DNA from: Candidatus Njordarchaeum guaymasense
GTDB taxonomy: Archaea; Asgardarchaeota; Njordarchaeia; Njordarchaeales; Njordarchaeaceae
Direction of reading: 5' to 3'
NCBI GenBank assembly: GCA_030587605.1
Contig: JAUQYT010000007.1
Span: 1-7,420 of the forward strand
DNA length: 7,420 bases
Shown here: one piece after another, positions 1-5,054 of the stretch
Layout: each line of letters starts with the position of its first letter
Position numbering within the stretch: the first letter of the stretch is position 1
Made by a program: the position numbers and the translations under genes
Notes under the pieces: model-generated
Told to the model about the DNA's origin: nothing
What the model saw: the letters and a program-made list of their open reading frames with translations, nothing else
Database searches by the model: none

Positions 1-2
1 CC

Positions 3-428
3 CCGCAGTGGACCCAGTTCTCCATAGGAGACAAAGACAGCAGGAGCAGACTGTTGTCAATAGTGAAGGAGATAGCTACCAACGGGGGAAGAAACGGAGT
101 AGGCCTATGGATCGTAACCCAACGCCTAGCCACAGTAGACAAGACAGTCATAACCCAATGCGCCAACAACACGATCTCCCACGCGCTAGAGGACATAGAC
201 AAGAGAAGGCTGCAGGAAGTGGTAGGAGAACACTTCGTCGAGCTTCTCGGTTCTCTGCCACAAGGAGAAGCCATAATGAAAGGAACAGCGCTGAAGTGTA
301 AGTTCCCAATCTGGGTCAAGGTCGAGCCTGAACTGAGACCAGCATCAGCCAAAGCTCCTCCAAGGCTCAGATTCCAAGCGATGGCAATGAAAGAGAAGAC
401 GCTGACGCAGGAGATCATCGCCAGATAG
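3..428 (+). CDS. HerA/DUF87-type hexameric ATPase, C-terminal fragment (partial at left edge)
   Basis: The reading frame is open from base 3 to the TAG at 426-428, so 141 residues of a longer protein are visible. The phrase GVGLWIVTQR followed by a D-K-T-V and a TQC pattern (about residues 34-52) matches the late part of the HerA/FtsK-like core, after Walker B, where a polar residue and arginine end the beta strand. LPQGEAIMKG (about residues 90-99) matches the conserved LP-x-GEA stretch near the HerA C-terminus. HerA ATPases are DNA translocases; the housekeeping form works with the NurA nuclease in end resection, and other HerA relatives occur in defence and plasmid systems. Walker A and B lie outside the window, so subtype and partner cannot be told. 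The stop is five bases from the stop of the convergent minus-strand gene. Family fairly sure; role within it open. Confidence 0.75.
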   Translation, partial: PQWTQFSIGDKDSRSRLLSIVKEIATNGGRNGVGLWIVTQRLATVDKTVITQCANNTISHALEDIDKRRLQEVVGEHFVELLGSLPQGEAIMKGTALKCKFPIWVKVEPELRPASAKAPPRLRFQAMAMKEKTLTQEIIAR

Positions 429-433
429 AAACG

Positions 434-922
434 TTAGTATCTGGATTTTCCGAAGAAAATGAAGGCTGCGACTGCGAGTATGCAGATGATGGCGATTATT
501 GTGGTGAGGAACATTTCTTGGGGCATGCCGAGTATGTAGTGTTCAACGTCGTAGTTGAGTGTGATGGTTTTGGTTTCTGCTAATTGGGTGTTGTCGAAGT
601 GTAGTGTGTAGGTGCCGGCTTCTGTTGTGAGGAAGGAGAGGCTTACGTGGCCAGTGTTGTTGTGGGGGTGGGTTATGTCTTCTTCTGGATTGGTGATGTA
701 GAAGTCTATTTGGGTTGTTGTTTCGCCGATGACTGAGAAGCCTATGTAAACCCTGTCGTTCTCTTTGAGGGTTAGAGACTTTGTGAGGTCAGTTTTAGGA
801 GGGACGGAGGAGGTTTCGGTCGTTGCGTTTGTACTGTTGATTACTGAACTGGCAATGAGTACGAAGTATGATGTTACAAGAATAAGTTTCAGTCGCGTGC
901 TAACCCATGACGGGGGTTCCAC
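434..922 (-). CDS. GOLD/p24-like secreted protein with C-terminal membrane anchor
   Basis: From the GTG at 922 the product is 162 residues. It begins with a short n-region containing T-R-L-K, then a hydrophobic stretch (LILVTSYFVLIASSVI) typical of a signal peptide. A beta-rich domain follows with DFYITNPEED and TEAGTYTLHFDN, then K-T-I-T-L-N-Y. This is the pattern of GOLD domains of the emp24/p24 type, in which a GxYxLxFDN strand leads to the last strand. The C-terminus is one membrane helix (about MFLTTIIAIICILAVAAFIF) ending in GKSRY, so the domain should face outside with a tiny cytoplasmic tail. A TTG at 952 would add ten residues; GTG is preferred because it gives a normal signal-peptide n-region, but no clear ribosome-binding site supports either. 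The gene follows the nuclease gene by 13-43 bases on the same strand and may be co-transcribed. Ligand or cargo unknown. Confidence 0.72.
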   Translation of the reverse strand: MEPPSWVSTRLKLILVTSYFVLIASSVINSTNATTETSSVPPKTDLTKSLTLKENDRVYIGFSVIGETTTQIDFYITNPEEDITHPHNNTGHVSLSFLTTEAGTYTLHFDNTQLAETKTITLNYDVEHYILGMPQEMFLTTIIAIICILAVAAFIFFGKSRY

Positions 923-965
923 ATGACCACTTGAAAAGATTATGAATCCCAAATCTACACATACT

Positions 966-1535
966 CTATTTCCGAATTATTCTATCCCATCTATCCACGA
1001 ATTTTTCGGGATGTTTGTGAAGTTCCTCTTCGATCTCTAGCATTTCCTCCCCAAAGGACTCAAGGTGACTTTTAAGGTCTTCATAGCTATCGCACCTAAT
1101 GATCATGCATGGATTTGTTTTCGGGAACCTAGCAAACTTTTTCAGTGGTCTATCAGCGACTTCTACTAGCTCTTTTCTGCTAAAGACCAGAAACTCTTTA
1201 ATCTTATTATCACGATATGGGACGAAAACGCAGTAGTCAAATTTGTCTTCTGTGATTTGTTTACCTGTTCCAAAAGAAGCACAGCTTGAGCCGTACACGA
1301 ATTTCCCGGACTTTACCTCGATCTTGATGCCATCTTCTGGGAGATATATATCAGCTCTTTTTGCATCTCTTTCATTTAGAACTTGGACAACATGCCCTCG
1401 TTTCGCTAGCTCTAGAGCAACTCGATATTCGAGGTATCTCGACATAATTCTTTCATCATCTACGGTCGCAGAACCTAACTCCTTCATTGCTTCCTCAAGG
1501 TGTTTCACGACTTTCTCCAGCTTTTCCTTTCTCAT
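966..1535 (-). CDS. PD-(D/E)XK superfamily nuclease-like protein
   Basis: The 189-residue product has a helical, charged N-terminus (about 1-34), then the core of a PD-(D/E)XK fold: E36 in the helix YLEYRVALELAKRG, D62 in RADIYLP, and E73-x-K75 in IEVKSGKF. A lysine at about 98 precedes the buried strand FDYCVFVPY. The D, ExK and upstream E have the spacing seen in restriction endonuclease-like and Holliday-resolvase-like proteins, so metal-dependent DNA cleavage is likely. The C-terminal part (SYEDLKSHLES and after) is helical. The ATG at 1535 is chosen over an upstream TTG at 1550 because GGTGA (1544-1540) stands four bases before it, matching the archaeal anti-Shine-Dalgarno. A TATA-like AT stretch near 1568-1577 suggests its own promoter. 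It lies 59 bases after the PIN gene stop. Substrate unknown; it may be independent of the ATPase-PIN pair. Confidence 0.72.
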   Translation of the reverse strand: MRKEKLEKVVKHLEEAMKELGSATVDDERIMSRYLEYRVALELAKRGHVVQVLNERDAKRADIYLPEDGIKIEVKSGKFVYGSSCASFGTGKQITEDKFDYCVFVPYRDNKIKEFLVFSRKELVEVADRPLKKFARFPKTNPCMIIRCDSYEDLKSHLESFGEEMLEIEEELHKHPEKFVDRWDRIIRK

Positions 1536-1567
1536 GCTGTCACCGACCAAAAAAAGTGATTGTTTTG

Positions 1568-1577
1568 AATATATTAT
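1568..1577 (-). promoter_or_regulatory. TATA-like box for the PD-(D/E)XK gene
   Basis: Read on the minus strand this is ATAATATATT, centred about 26 bases before position 1546. That would give a leader of roughly ten bases holding the GGTGA ribosome-binding site and ending at the ATG at 1535. A run of seven T (minus strand, 1555-1549) lies in the same stretch and could end transcripts arriving from the PIN gene. The call rests on base composition and spacing only. Confidence 0.4.
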
Positions 1578-1594
1578 GATTTGCGCGCGCCAGC

Positions 1595-2077
1595 TTAATC
1601 TGTATTCGTTGCTTGTGCGTATTGAATAGCGTCTTTAGGTCTAAGAGCCTTCATCTTAAACGATTGAGTTATGCTGCTTTCTCTGAGTTTCCTTACTAGA
1701 TTGTCATCACTGGTAACGAGGATCGCGTGGTTCCTCGCTGCTGGGGTAACTACTGGAATATCGTCGTCGTGAAAGCTATGAATAGGGAAACGTACGTTCA
1801 ATTCATCACTATCGAATTTCACCTTTCCGTATGTTGTCATCGCTTGATGTATTACATTGATTACATTGAGAACTTTGGCTCCTTTGTGCAAAACTTTCAT
1901 CTGGTCTGCCTTTTCGGCGTACTTTCTCAACAGGTATTTGTTAACAATTATCTTGTGGCAGTTCTCAATGATATTCAGTATAAGAAGCGCTGAGGAATAG
2001 TCTACTAAGTCATGTTCATTTTTTCCAAGCCAAGCATGAGGTATTATATTTAGATCAAGAACGAAGGCATTTTTCAT
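1595..2077 (-). CDS. PIN-domain-like protein, putative ribonuclease partner of the ATPase
   Basis: The product is 160 residues. It opens with a strand and acidic residue, FVLDLN (D8), the usual start of a PIN domain. An acidic position follows in KYLLRKYAEKAD (E55), then a cluster HDDD (103-106) and TSDDNL (D124, D125) after the strand AILV. These four acidic sites are the layout of the metal-binding centre of PIN ribonucleases. The length is usual for single-domain PIN proteins, many of which are toxins. The ATG at 2077 overlaps the TGA of the upstream ATPase gene as ATGA, and a purine-rich GGAAGAG precedes it, so the two proteins are probably translated in a coupled way. No small antitoxin gene adjoins it, so the ATPase may be the controlling partner (inference). 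A few acidic sites are assigned by eye, and sequence similarity to well-known PIN families is weak. Confidence 0.65.
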   Translation of the reverse strand: MKNAFVLDLNIIPHAWLGKNEHDLVDYSSALLILNIIENCHKIIVNKYLLRKYAEKADQMKVLHKGAKVLNVINVIHQAMTTYGKVKFDSDELNVRFPIHSFHDDDIPVVTPAARNHAILVTSDDNLVRKLRESSITQSFKMKALRPKDAIQYAQATNTD

Positions 2078-3363
2078 TTCTCTTCCTTCTCGACCAAGGC
2101 TTCTAAGTATTTTTTCAATTCATCAATGTCAGCTTCAAAGAAACCTGGCAATCCCTCTTCTAATGTTCCCCTTTCATCAATCTTCAGTCTCCTTTCCATA
2201 GTCACTCCATCCTTCTTGACAAAGTCGTAGATTGCCAGTTCATCGGGAGTAAGCTTTCCCTCAGCTACAGAACTTAGAAATCTGAAAAGTATGTGTTCGC
2301 TATGCGTGGTTAATATGATCTGCTTTTGCTGTTCTCTGGCTATTTCAAGAAGAACTTCTGCAAGTTCAGCCTGTGCTTTCGGATGCAGATGAATTTCTGG
2401 ATCGTCAATACAAATTGAACTACCTTCTGGTGCTAATGCTATTTGCGTCATCAAATGAACTAACTGGTTTGATCCATAACCTTCATTGACAATGTTAACC
2501 CTAACCTCACGATTTTGTGGTAACATGGATTGTGCCCGTACAGTAATGCGTCTTTGCGGGACTAGTTCTGCGCTGACCTTAACACCAGTTATCCTTTCAA
2601 TCCATTTAGAAATCTTTGCTTCCAATTCGCGTCTGTATGCCATTGTAGAGGCCACTCTTGAAGCTTGATCTGGTGAGCCTCCAGTTGAAGTTAGATCAAG
2701 CTCTGGTCGCACTCGAAGATCATACCAAGGAAGGTCTTGACCACGAAATGGAGGAACTATGAAAGTCAGCTCAAGTTGCCTTTGAAAAGCAAGAAATAAT
2801 CTTTGAATATCTCTTCCGATTTTCCCTTGGTCTCCTCTATCCAATGACGTTATCAAATTCAGGGGCACAGCTATATTGTTTAGACCGTCAATTTCAAAAG
2901 TGAAAGTTCCTACTTGTGTCCTCTGGGTTCTAGATCCTTCAAACTGGTTCCAATAACTTTTCAGAGAAGCAAATTCAGAATCTATGGATGTTTGCACCTC
3001 TGTCATTCTGCCATCTGAATCGAATGACCACGCAACATCGTAAGACAATCTTTCCATTTCCCGAGTGGAAGACTCCAAAGCGCTCCAAGGCTTCAGAAAG
3101 CCTGAGAGTCTAAAGCCTAGTTGCTGAGAGCTGCTTCCCTCAAAAACAAGCTCTCGACAGTTCCCGAGATTTACAATAGGGCCTTCAACTTGCAAAATAT
3201 TCTGATTTATAGATTGTTTTAGCAACATCAATGCTTGCAGGATACTCGATTTCCCAGAGCTGTTAACTCCTGTAATTATTGTTATCAAACTGGGACTGAT
3301 TGAGACCGCTTTAAGGCTCTTGAAATTCTTTATTTCAATCTTCTGATACAGAGAAATCACCAA
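2074..3363 (-). CDS. AAA/ABC-type ATPase of the OLD/RecF-like group (DUF3696-like C-terminus)
   Basis: The 429-residue product starts with IEIKNFKSL, the usual first strand of RecF/SMC/OLD ATPases. Walker A is GVNSSGKS (32-39), with Q43 as Q-loop candidate. The middle part (about 60-285) is variable. A degenerate signature, NEGYGSNQ, lies at 293-300. Walker B is ICIDDPEIHLHPKAQ (317-331) and the H-switch is TTHSEH (352-357). The tail (373-415), with LAIYDFVKKDG, KIDERGTLEEG and PGFFE, resembles the DUF3696 end of this group. There is no Toprim domain, unlike true OLD nucleases, so a nuclease activity would have to come from a partner: the PIN protein encoded next with an ATGA overlap. D321 stands where the catalytic Glu usually is. 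The start is TTG at 3363 or GTG at 3360; neither has a clear ribosome-binding site, and a TATA-like box about 26 bases upstream suggests a leaderless transcript. Confidence 0.8.
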   Translation of the reverse strand: MVISLYQKIEIKNFKSLKAVSISPSLITIITGVNSSGKSSILQALMLLKQSINQNILQVEGPIVNLGNCRELVFEGSSSQQLGFRLSGFLKPWSALESSTREMERLSYDVAWSFDSDGRMTEVQTSIDSEFASLKSYWNQFEGSRTQRTQVGTFTFEIDGLNNIAVPLNLITSLDRGDQGKIGRDIQRLFLAFQRQLELTFIVPPFRGQDLPWYDLRVRPELDLTSTGGSPDQASRVASTMAYRRELEAKISKWIERITGVKVSAELVPQRRITVRAQSMLPQNREVRVNIVNEGYGSNQLVHLMTQIALAPEGSSICIDDPEIHLHPKAQAELAEVLLEIAREQQKQIILTTHSEHILFRFLSSVAEGKLTPDELAIYDFVKKDGVTMERRLKIDERGTLEEGLPGFFEADIDELKKYLEALVEKEEK

Positions 3364-3385
3364 GCAAAATAAGTAGTAACTTGTG

Positions 3386-3393
3386 TACTAAAA
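3386..3393 (-). promoter_or_regulatory. TATA-like box for the ATPase-PIN operon
   Basis: The minus strand reads TTTTAGTA here, centred 26-27 bases before the TTG at 3363, which places transcription start at or beside the start codon. The match is weak, so confidence is low. Confidence 0.3.
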
Positions 3394-3418
3394 TGTCTTA
3401 TGGATAGAACCTTTTCGG

Positions 3419-3437
3419 TTGTGGCATGCCACCACAA
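3419..3437. promoter_or_regulatory. Palindrome in the divergent promoter region, candidate operator
   Basis: GTGGCATGCCAC (3421-3432) is a perfect 12-base palindrome. An overlapping inverted repeat, TTGTGG (3419-3424) and CCACAA (3432-3437), extends the symmetry. It stands between the TATA-like boxes of the divergent ATPase and NYN genes, where one dimeric regulator could control both. No regulator gene adjoins it and no second copy was seen in the window. Confidence 0.4.
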
Positions 3438-3472
3438 ATATACAACGAGGGCTAGTGCAGCCATCATTCATT

Positions 3473-3485
3473 GAAAAACATATAT
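3473..3485 (+). promoter_or_regulatory. BRE plus TATA box of the NYN gene
   Basis: GAAAAA (3473-3478) followed by CATATAT (3479-3485) has the look of an archaeal BRE and TATA box. The TATA centre lies about 28 bases before the ATG at 3511, so the transcript would start at or just before that codon. This places the upstream GTG at 3490 between promoter and transcription start and rules it out as translation start under this model. Confidence 0.5.
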
Positions 3486-3510
3486 CAAAGTGATTACTAA
3501 ATTGTCTTTC

Positions 3511-4047
3511 ATGAGTTCAAGCATTCGAATAATGATCTTCATAGATGGTTCAAACATTCACTGGGGTTTGAGAGACTACAATCTACGGAATAACACTAAA
3601 TATCGAATAGACTACCGAAAGTTGATTAATCTCTTGGCAGATGGTCGAAGTCTCGTGAGAACAATTTACTATTGTAGTAAGCCAGTCCCGCCAGGCAAAG
3701 GATCACAAATCAGATTTCTTGACTACTTGAGACACATAGGCATTCAGGTGGTTGAAAAACCGTTGAAGACACGCATTAATCCAGAGACTGGAAAGATTAG
3801 AACGGTTGAGAAGGGGGTGGATGTAGCACTGGCTGTTGACTTTATAGGTATGGCTTGGGAAGACGTATATGACGTAGCAATACTGGTATCTGGTGATGAA
3901 GACTATTTAGGGGCTATGAATAAAGTGATGAGCAAGGGAAGAAATGTTGAGGTAGTATCTTTTCAAAGGTTCTTAAGTAAGGAATTGAAGAGAGGGGCTC
4001 TAAGGATTGTTATCTTAGATAATATATTACCCCAGATATCAACTTAA
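3511..4047 (+). CDS. NYN-domain (LabA/DUF88-like) putative ribonuclease
   Basis: From the ATG at 3511 the product is 178 residues. MIFIDGSNIHWGL (8-20) is the classic first motif of NYN domains, with D12 and N15. EKGVDVALAVDF (100-111) carries D104 and D110, and LVSGDEDY (125-132) carries D129 and D131. These acidic residues form the metal site of this PIN-like fold. YYCSKPV after the second strand also fits. NYN proteins cut or process RNA; the archaeal members are mostly uncharacterised. The start is set by a BRE/TATA pair about 28 bases upstream, which implies a leaderless transcript; a GTG at 3490 would add seven residues but falls inside the promoter. The gene is transcribed away from the ATPase-PIN operon across a 147-base gap that holds a palindrome. 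A strong hairpin follows the stop. Molecular family is clear; RNA target unknown. Confidence 0.88.
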   Translation: MSSSIRIMIFIDGSNIHWGLRDYNLRNNTKYRIDYRKLINLLADGRSLVRTIYYCSKPVPPGKGSQIRFLDYLRHIGIQVVEKPLKTRINPETGKIRTVEKGVDVALAVDFIGMAWEDVYDVAILVSGDEDYLGAMNKVMSKGRNVEVVSFQRFLSKELKRGALRIVILDNILPQIST

Positions 4048-4059
4048 TGTTAATAATTA

Positions 4060-4089
4060 CGGGCAGGTTCTAAAAGAGCCTATAGCCCG
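4060..4089 (+). terminator. Hairpin just after the NYN gene
   Basis: Twelve bases after the NYN stop, CGGGC (4060-4064) pairs with GCCCG (4085-4089). Inside, GGTTCT (4066-4071) pairs with AGAGCC (4075-4080) with one G-U pair and a loop of AAA. A and TATA form an internal loop between the two stems. No T-run follows, so it is not a textbook terminator; it could end or stabilise the transcript, or be a DNA inverted repeat. Structure clear, role inferred. Confidence 0.45.
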
Positions 4090-4228
4090 CTTGCATTATT
4101 ATACAACTACTAAAATACGCACCATCCAATTTAAAATTTGTGGTACAATCGTATATATCTATTATTCATGTGTCCCCAAAAAATTTACAGTAGGACATCT
4201 AGTCTATTTTCAGTCTTTATATTGCTCT

Positions 4229-4316
4229 CTAATTCATTTGCTGGATGAGTTCGTTTATGATGGCGCCTTATCTTTTCGTAGTTGGCTTTGCGGATGTAGA
4301 TGGGGATGCTGGGCAT
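4229..4316 (-). pseudogene. Remnant of a small ribbon-helix-helix-like gene
   Basis: On the minus strand an ATG at 4316 begins MPSIPIYIRKANYEKI, a strand followed by a helix, as at the start of many small archaeal ribbon-helix-helix proteins of the CopG/antitoxin kind. Shifting one base at 4268 gives GAIINELIQQMN and a TAG at 4231-4229, which looks like the second helix of the same fold. Together the pieces make about 28 residues, short of the usual 45-60, so roughly ten or more codons at the first helix end and the turn appear lost with a frameshift. In the unshifted frame the protein runs on to 4185 as a less plausible 43-residue product. GGT lies about six bases before the ATG, and repeat copy 1 is directly upstream. 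The family is inferred from two short segments. A real short peptide cannot be excluded. Confidence 0.42.
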
Positions 4317-4325
4317 TCTACCAAC

Positions 4326-4371
4326 TATTGGGAGTCTATTTGGTTCATATATTAGATGGGGGTCTAGACCT
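4326..4371. repeat. Short dispersed repeat, copy 1
   Basis: The 26 bases at 4326-4351 match those at 5641-5666 in 22 positions: TATTGGGAG, CTATTTG and CATATA are shared, and the differences are one base after the first block and three before the last. After a spacer of 12 bases, CTAGACCT (4364-4371) also recurs. The second block sits inside GGTCTAGACC (4361-4370), a perfect palindrome. The copy ends 24 bases past the stop of the minus-strand winged-helix gene, and on that strand it directly precedes the ribbon-helix-helix remnant. Confidence 0.6.
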
Positions 4372-4395
4372 CTGCCTGTGTGTGCGAGTTTTTCC

Positions 4396-4869
4396 CTAGC
4401 CACTTCCACCTTGCACCTTCACCAAAACCTCACCCTCAACCCAACTCTCACCCTGCGCAGTCAACCTCCACTCGGCCCTAGATGGGTCAGGCTTGAAGAC
4501 CATTCCCCGCTTCGCCATCTCATTTAGGCGTGCTGGAACCTGAGCCTTGTTCCCACCTAGCTCTAGCAGGCGACTGATCCCAGCCGCGGTTTGGGTCTTG
4601 CCCTCTGAAGCATAAAGCGTCAGTCCGACGGCTTCGTAATGTGTAAGCTTCTCTCTCGTCGTGATTATGGGACCTTCGGTCGTGAGTTCAATTATGCCTT
4701 CCAACTGCGACCTGATTGGCACAGCCAATTTTGCTGACACTAAGTTGCCTATCTCACTCATGAATTTGGGCGACATAGCTCCGAGCAGATCAAGAACCTC
4801 CTGTGGGCTGTCACCCTCAAGAAGAACCTCGCCGAAGCCTGTCTTAATCTTCACCTGAATCTTACCCAT
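4396..4869 (-). CDS. Small winged-helix-like archaeal protein of unknown function
   Basis: From the ATG at 4869 the product is 157 residues. The N-terminus (3-29, with KTGFGEVLLEGDSPQEVLDLL) looks like a small alpha/beta element. A linker region (30-80) holds TTEGPIITTREKLT. From about 79 to 145 comes a likely winged helix: EAVGLTLYASEGK, a helix TAAGISRLLELGG, a recognition-helix candidate QVPARLNEMAKRGMV, and a wing FKPDPSRAEWRLTAQGESWVEG. This suggests DNA binding, but the family has no role I know. The ATG is preferred to an in-frame TTG at 4884 because KIQVKIKTGFGE begins directly after it; GGAG lies nine bases upstream. The gene is divergent from the metzincin-like gene with 185 bases between, so it could regulate that gene or itself (inference). 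GC-rich compared with the PIN and ATPase genes. Confidence 0.7.
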   Translation of the reverse strand: MGKIQVKIKTGFGEVLLEGDSPQEVLDLLGAMSPKFMSEIGNLVSAKLAVPIRSQLEGIIELTTEGPIITTREKLTHYEAVGLTLYASEGKTQTAAGISRLLELGGNKAQVPARLNEMAKRGMVFKPDPSRAEWRLTAQGESWVEGEVLVKVQGGSG

Positions 4870-4984
4870 GTCACGTGTCTCCAATCAACTTGAATACGAA
4901 TAATCCGGTCGAAGACACATGCAACAAACAGCCTTTTAGAGTTTATTATGTAGTGTTGAACGGATGGTTCGATACACGCCTTTG

Positions 4985-5005
4985 ATATTTCCATTTCTGG
5001 AATAT
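4985..5005. promoter_or_regulatory. Imperfect inverted repeat upstream of the metzincin-like gene
   Basis: ATATTTCC (4985-4992) and GGAATAT (4999-5005) are inverted copies apart from one extra T, with a six-base spacer. The element lies about 20 bases before the TATA-like box of the gene at 5055, a usual place for an archaeal activator or repressor site. Such an AT-rich inverted repeat can arise by chance. Confidence 0.25.
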
Positions 5006-5025
5006 GCTTGGAACGGTAATTACTG

Positions 5026-5034
5026 CTATATTTA
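5026..5034 (+). promoter_or_regulatory. TATA box of the metzincin-like gene
   Basis: CTATATTTA is centred 25 bases before the ATG at 5055, so transcription should start at or next to the A of the ATG and give a leaderless message. No ribosome-binding site precedes the ATG, which agrees. Confidence 0.5.
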
Positions 5035-5054
5035 GTCTTTCGTAAGTCTTAATT

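Noticed and set aside
8..301. 97-codon frame overlapping the HerA-type fragment
   Set aside because: The other frame matches HerA; this one gives an Arg/Gln/Ser-rich product without any pattern.
1243..1629. 128-codon plus-strand frame opposite the PD-(D/E)XK gene
   Set aside because: The minus-strand frame holds the full nuclease motif set and a ribosome-binding site; the plus-strand translation is Ser/Arg/Phe-rich with no motif.
2074..3363. Complete OLD nuclease or Gabija GajA
   Set aside because: No Toprim domain follows the ATPase; the C-terminus is the DUF3696-like tail and the frame ends.
4326..4395. tRNA or other small stable RNA gene
   Set aside because: The sequence around GGTCTAGACC cannot be folded into a cloverleaf by eye, and no CCA-side acceptor stem or T-loop is seen.
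4185..4409. A 74-residue minus-strand gene reaching through the repeat
   Set aside because: Its first part is the translated repeat, shared as NRLPI with the other copy, and its end is better explained as a frameshifted ribbon-helix-helix remnant.
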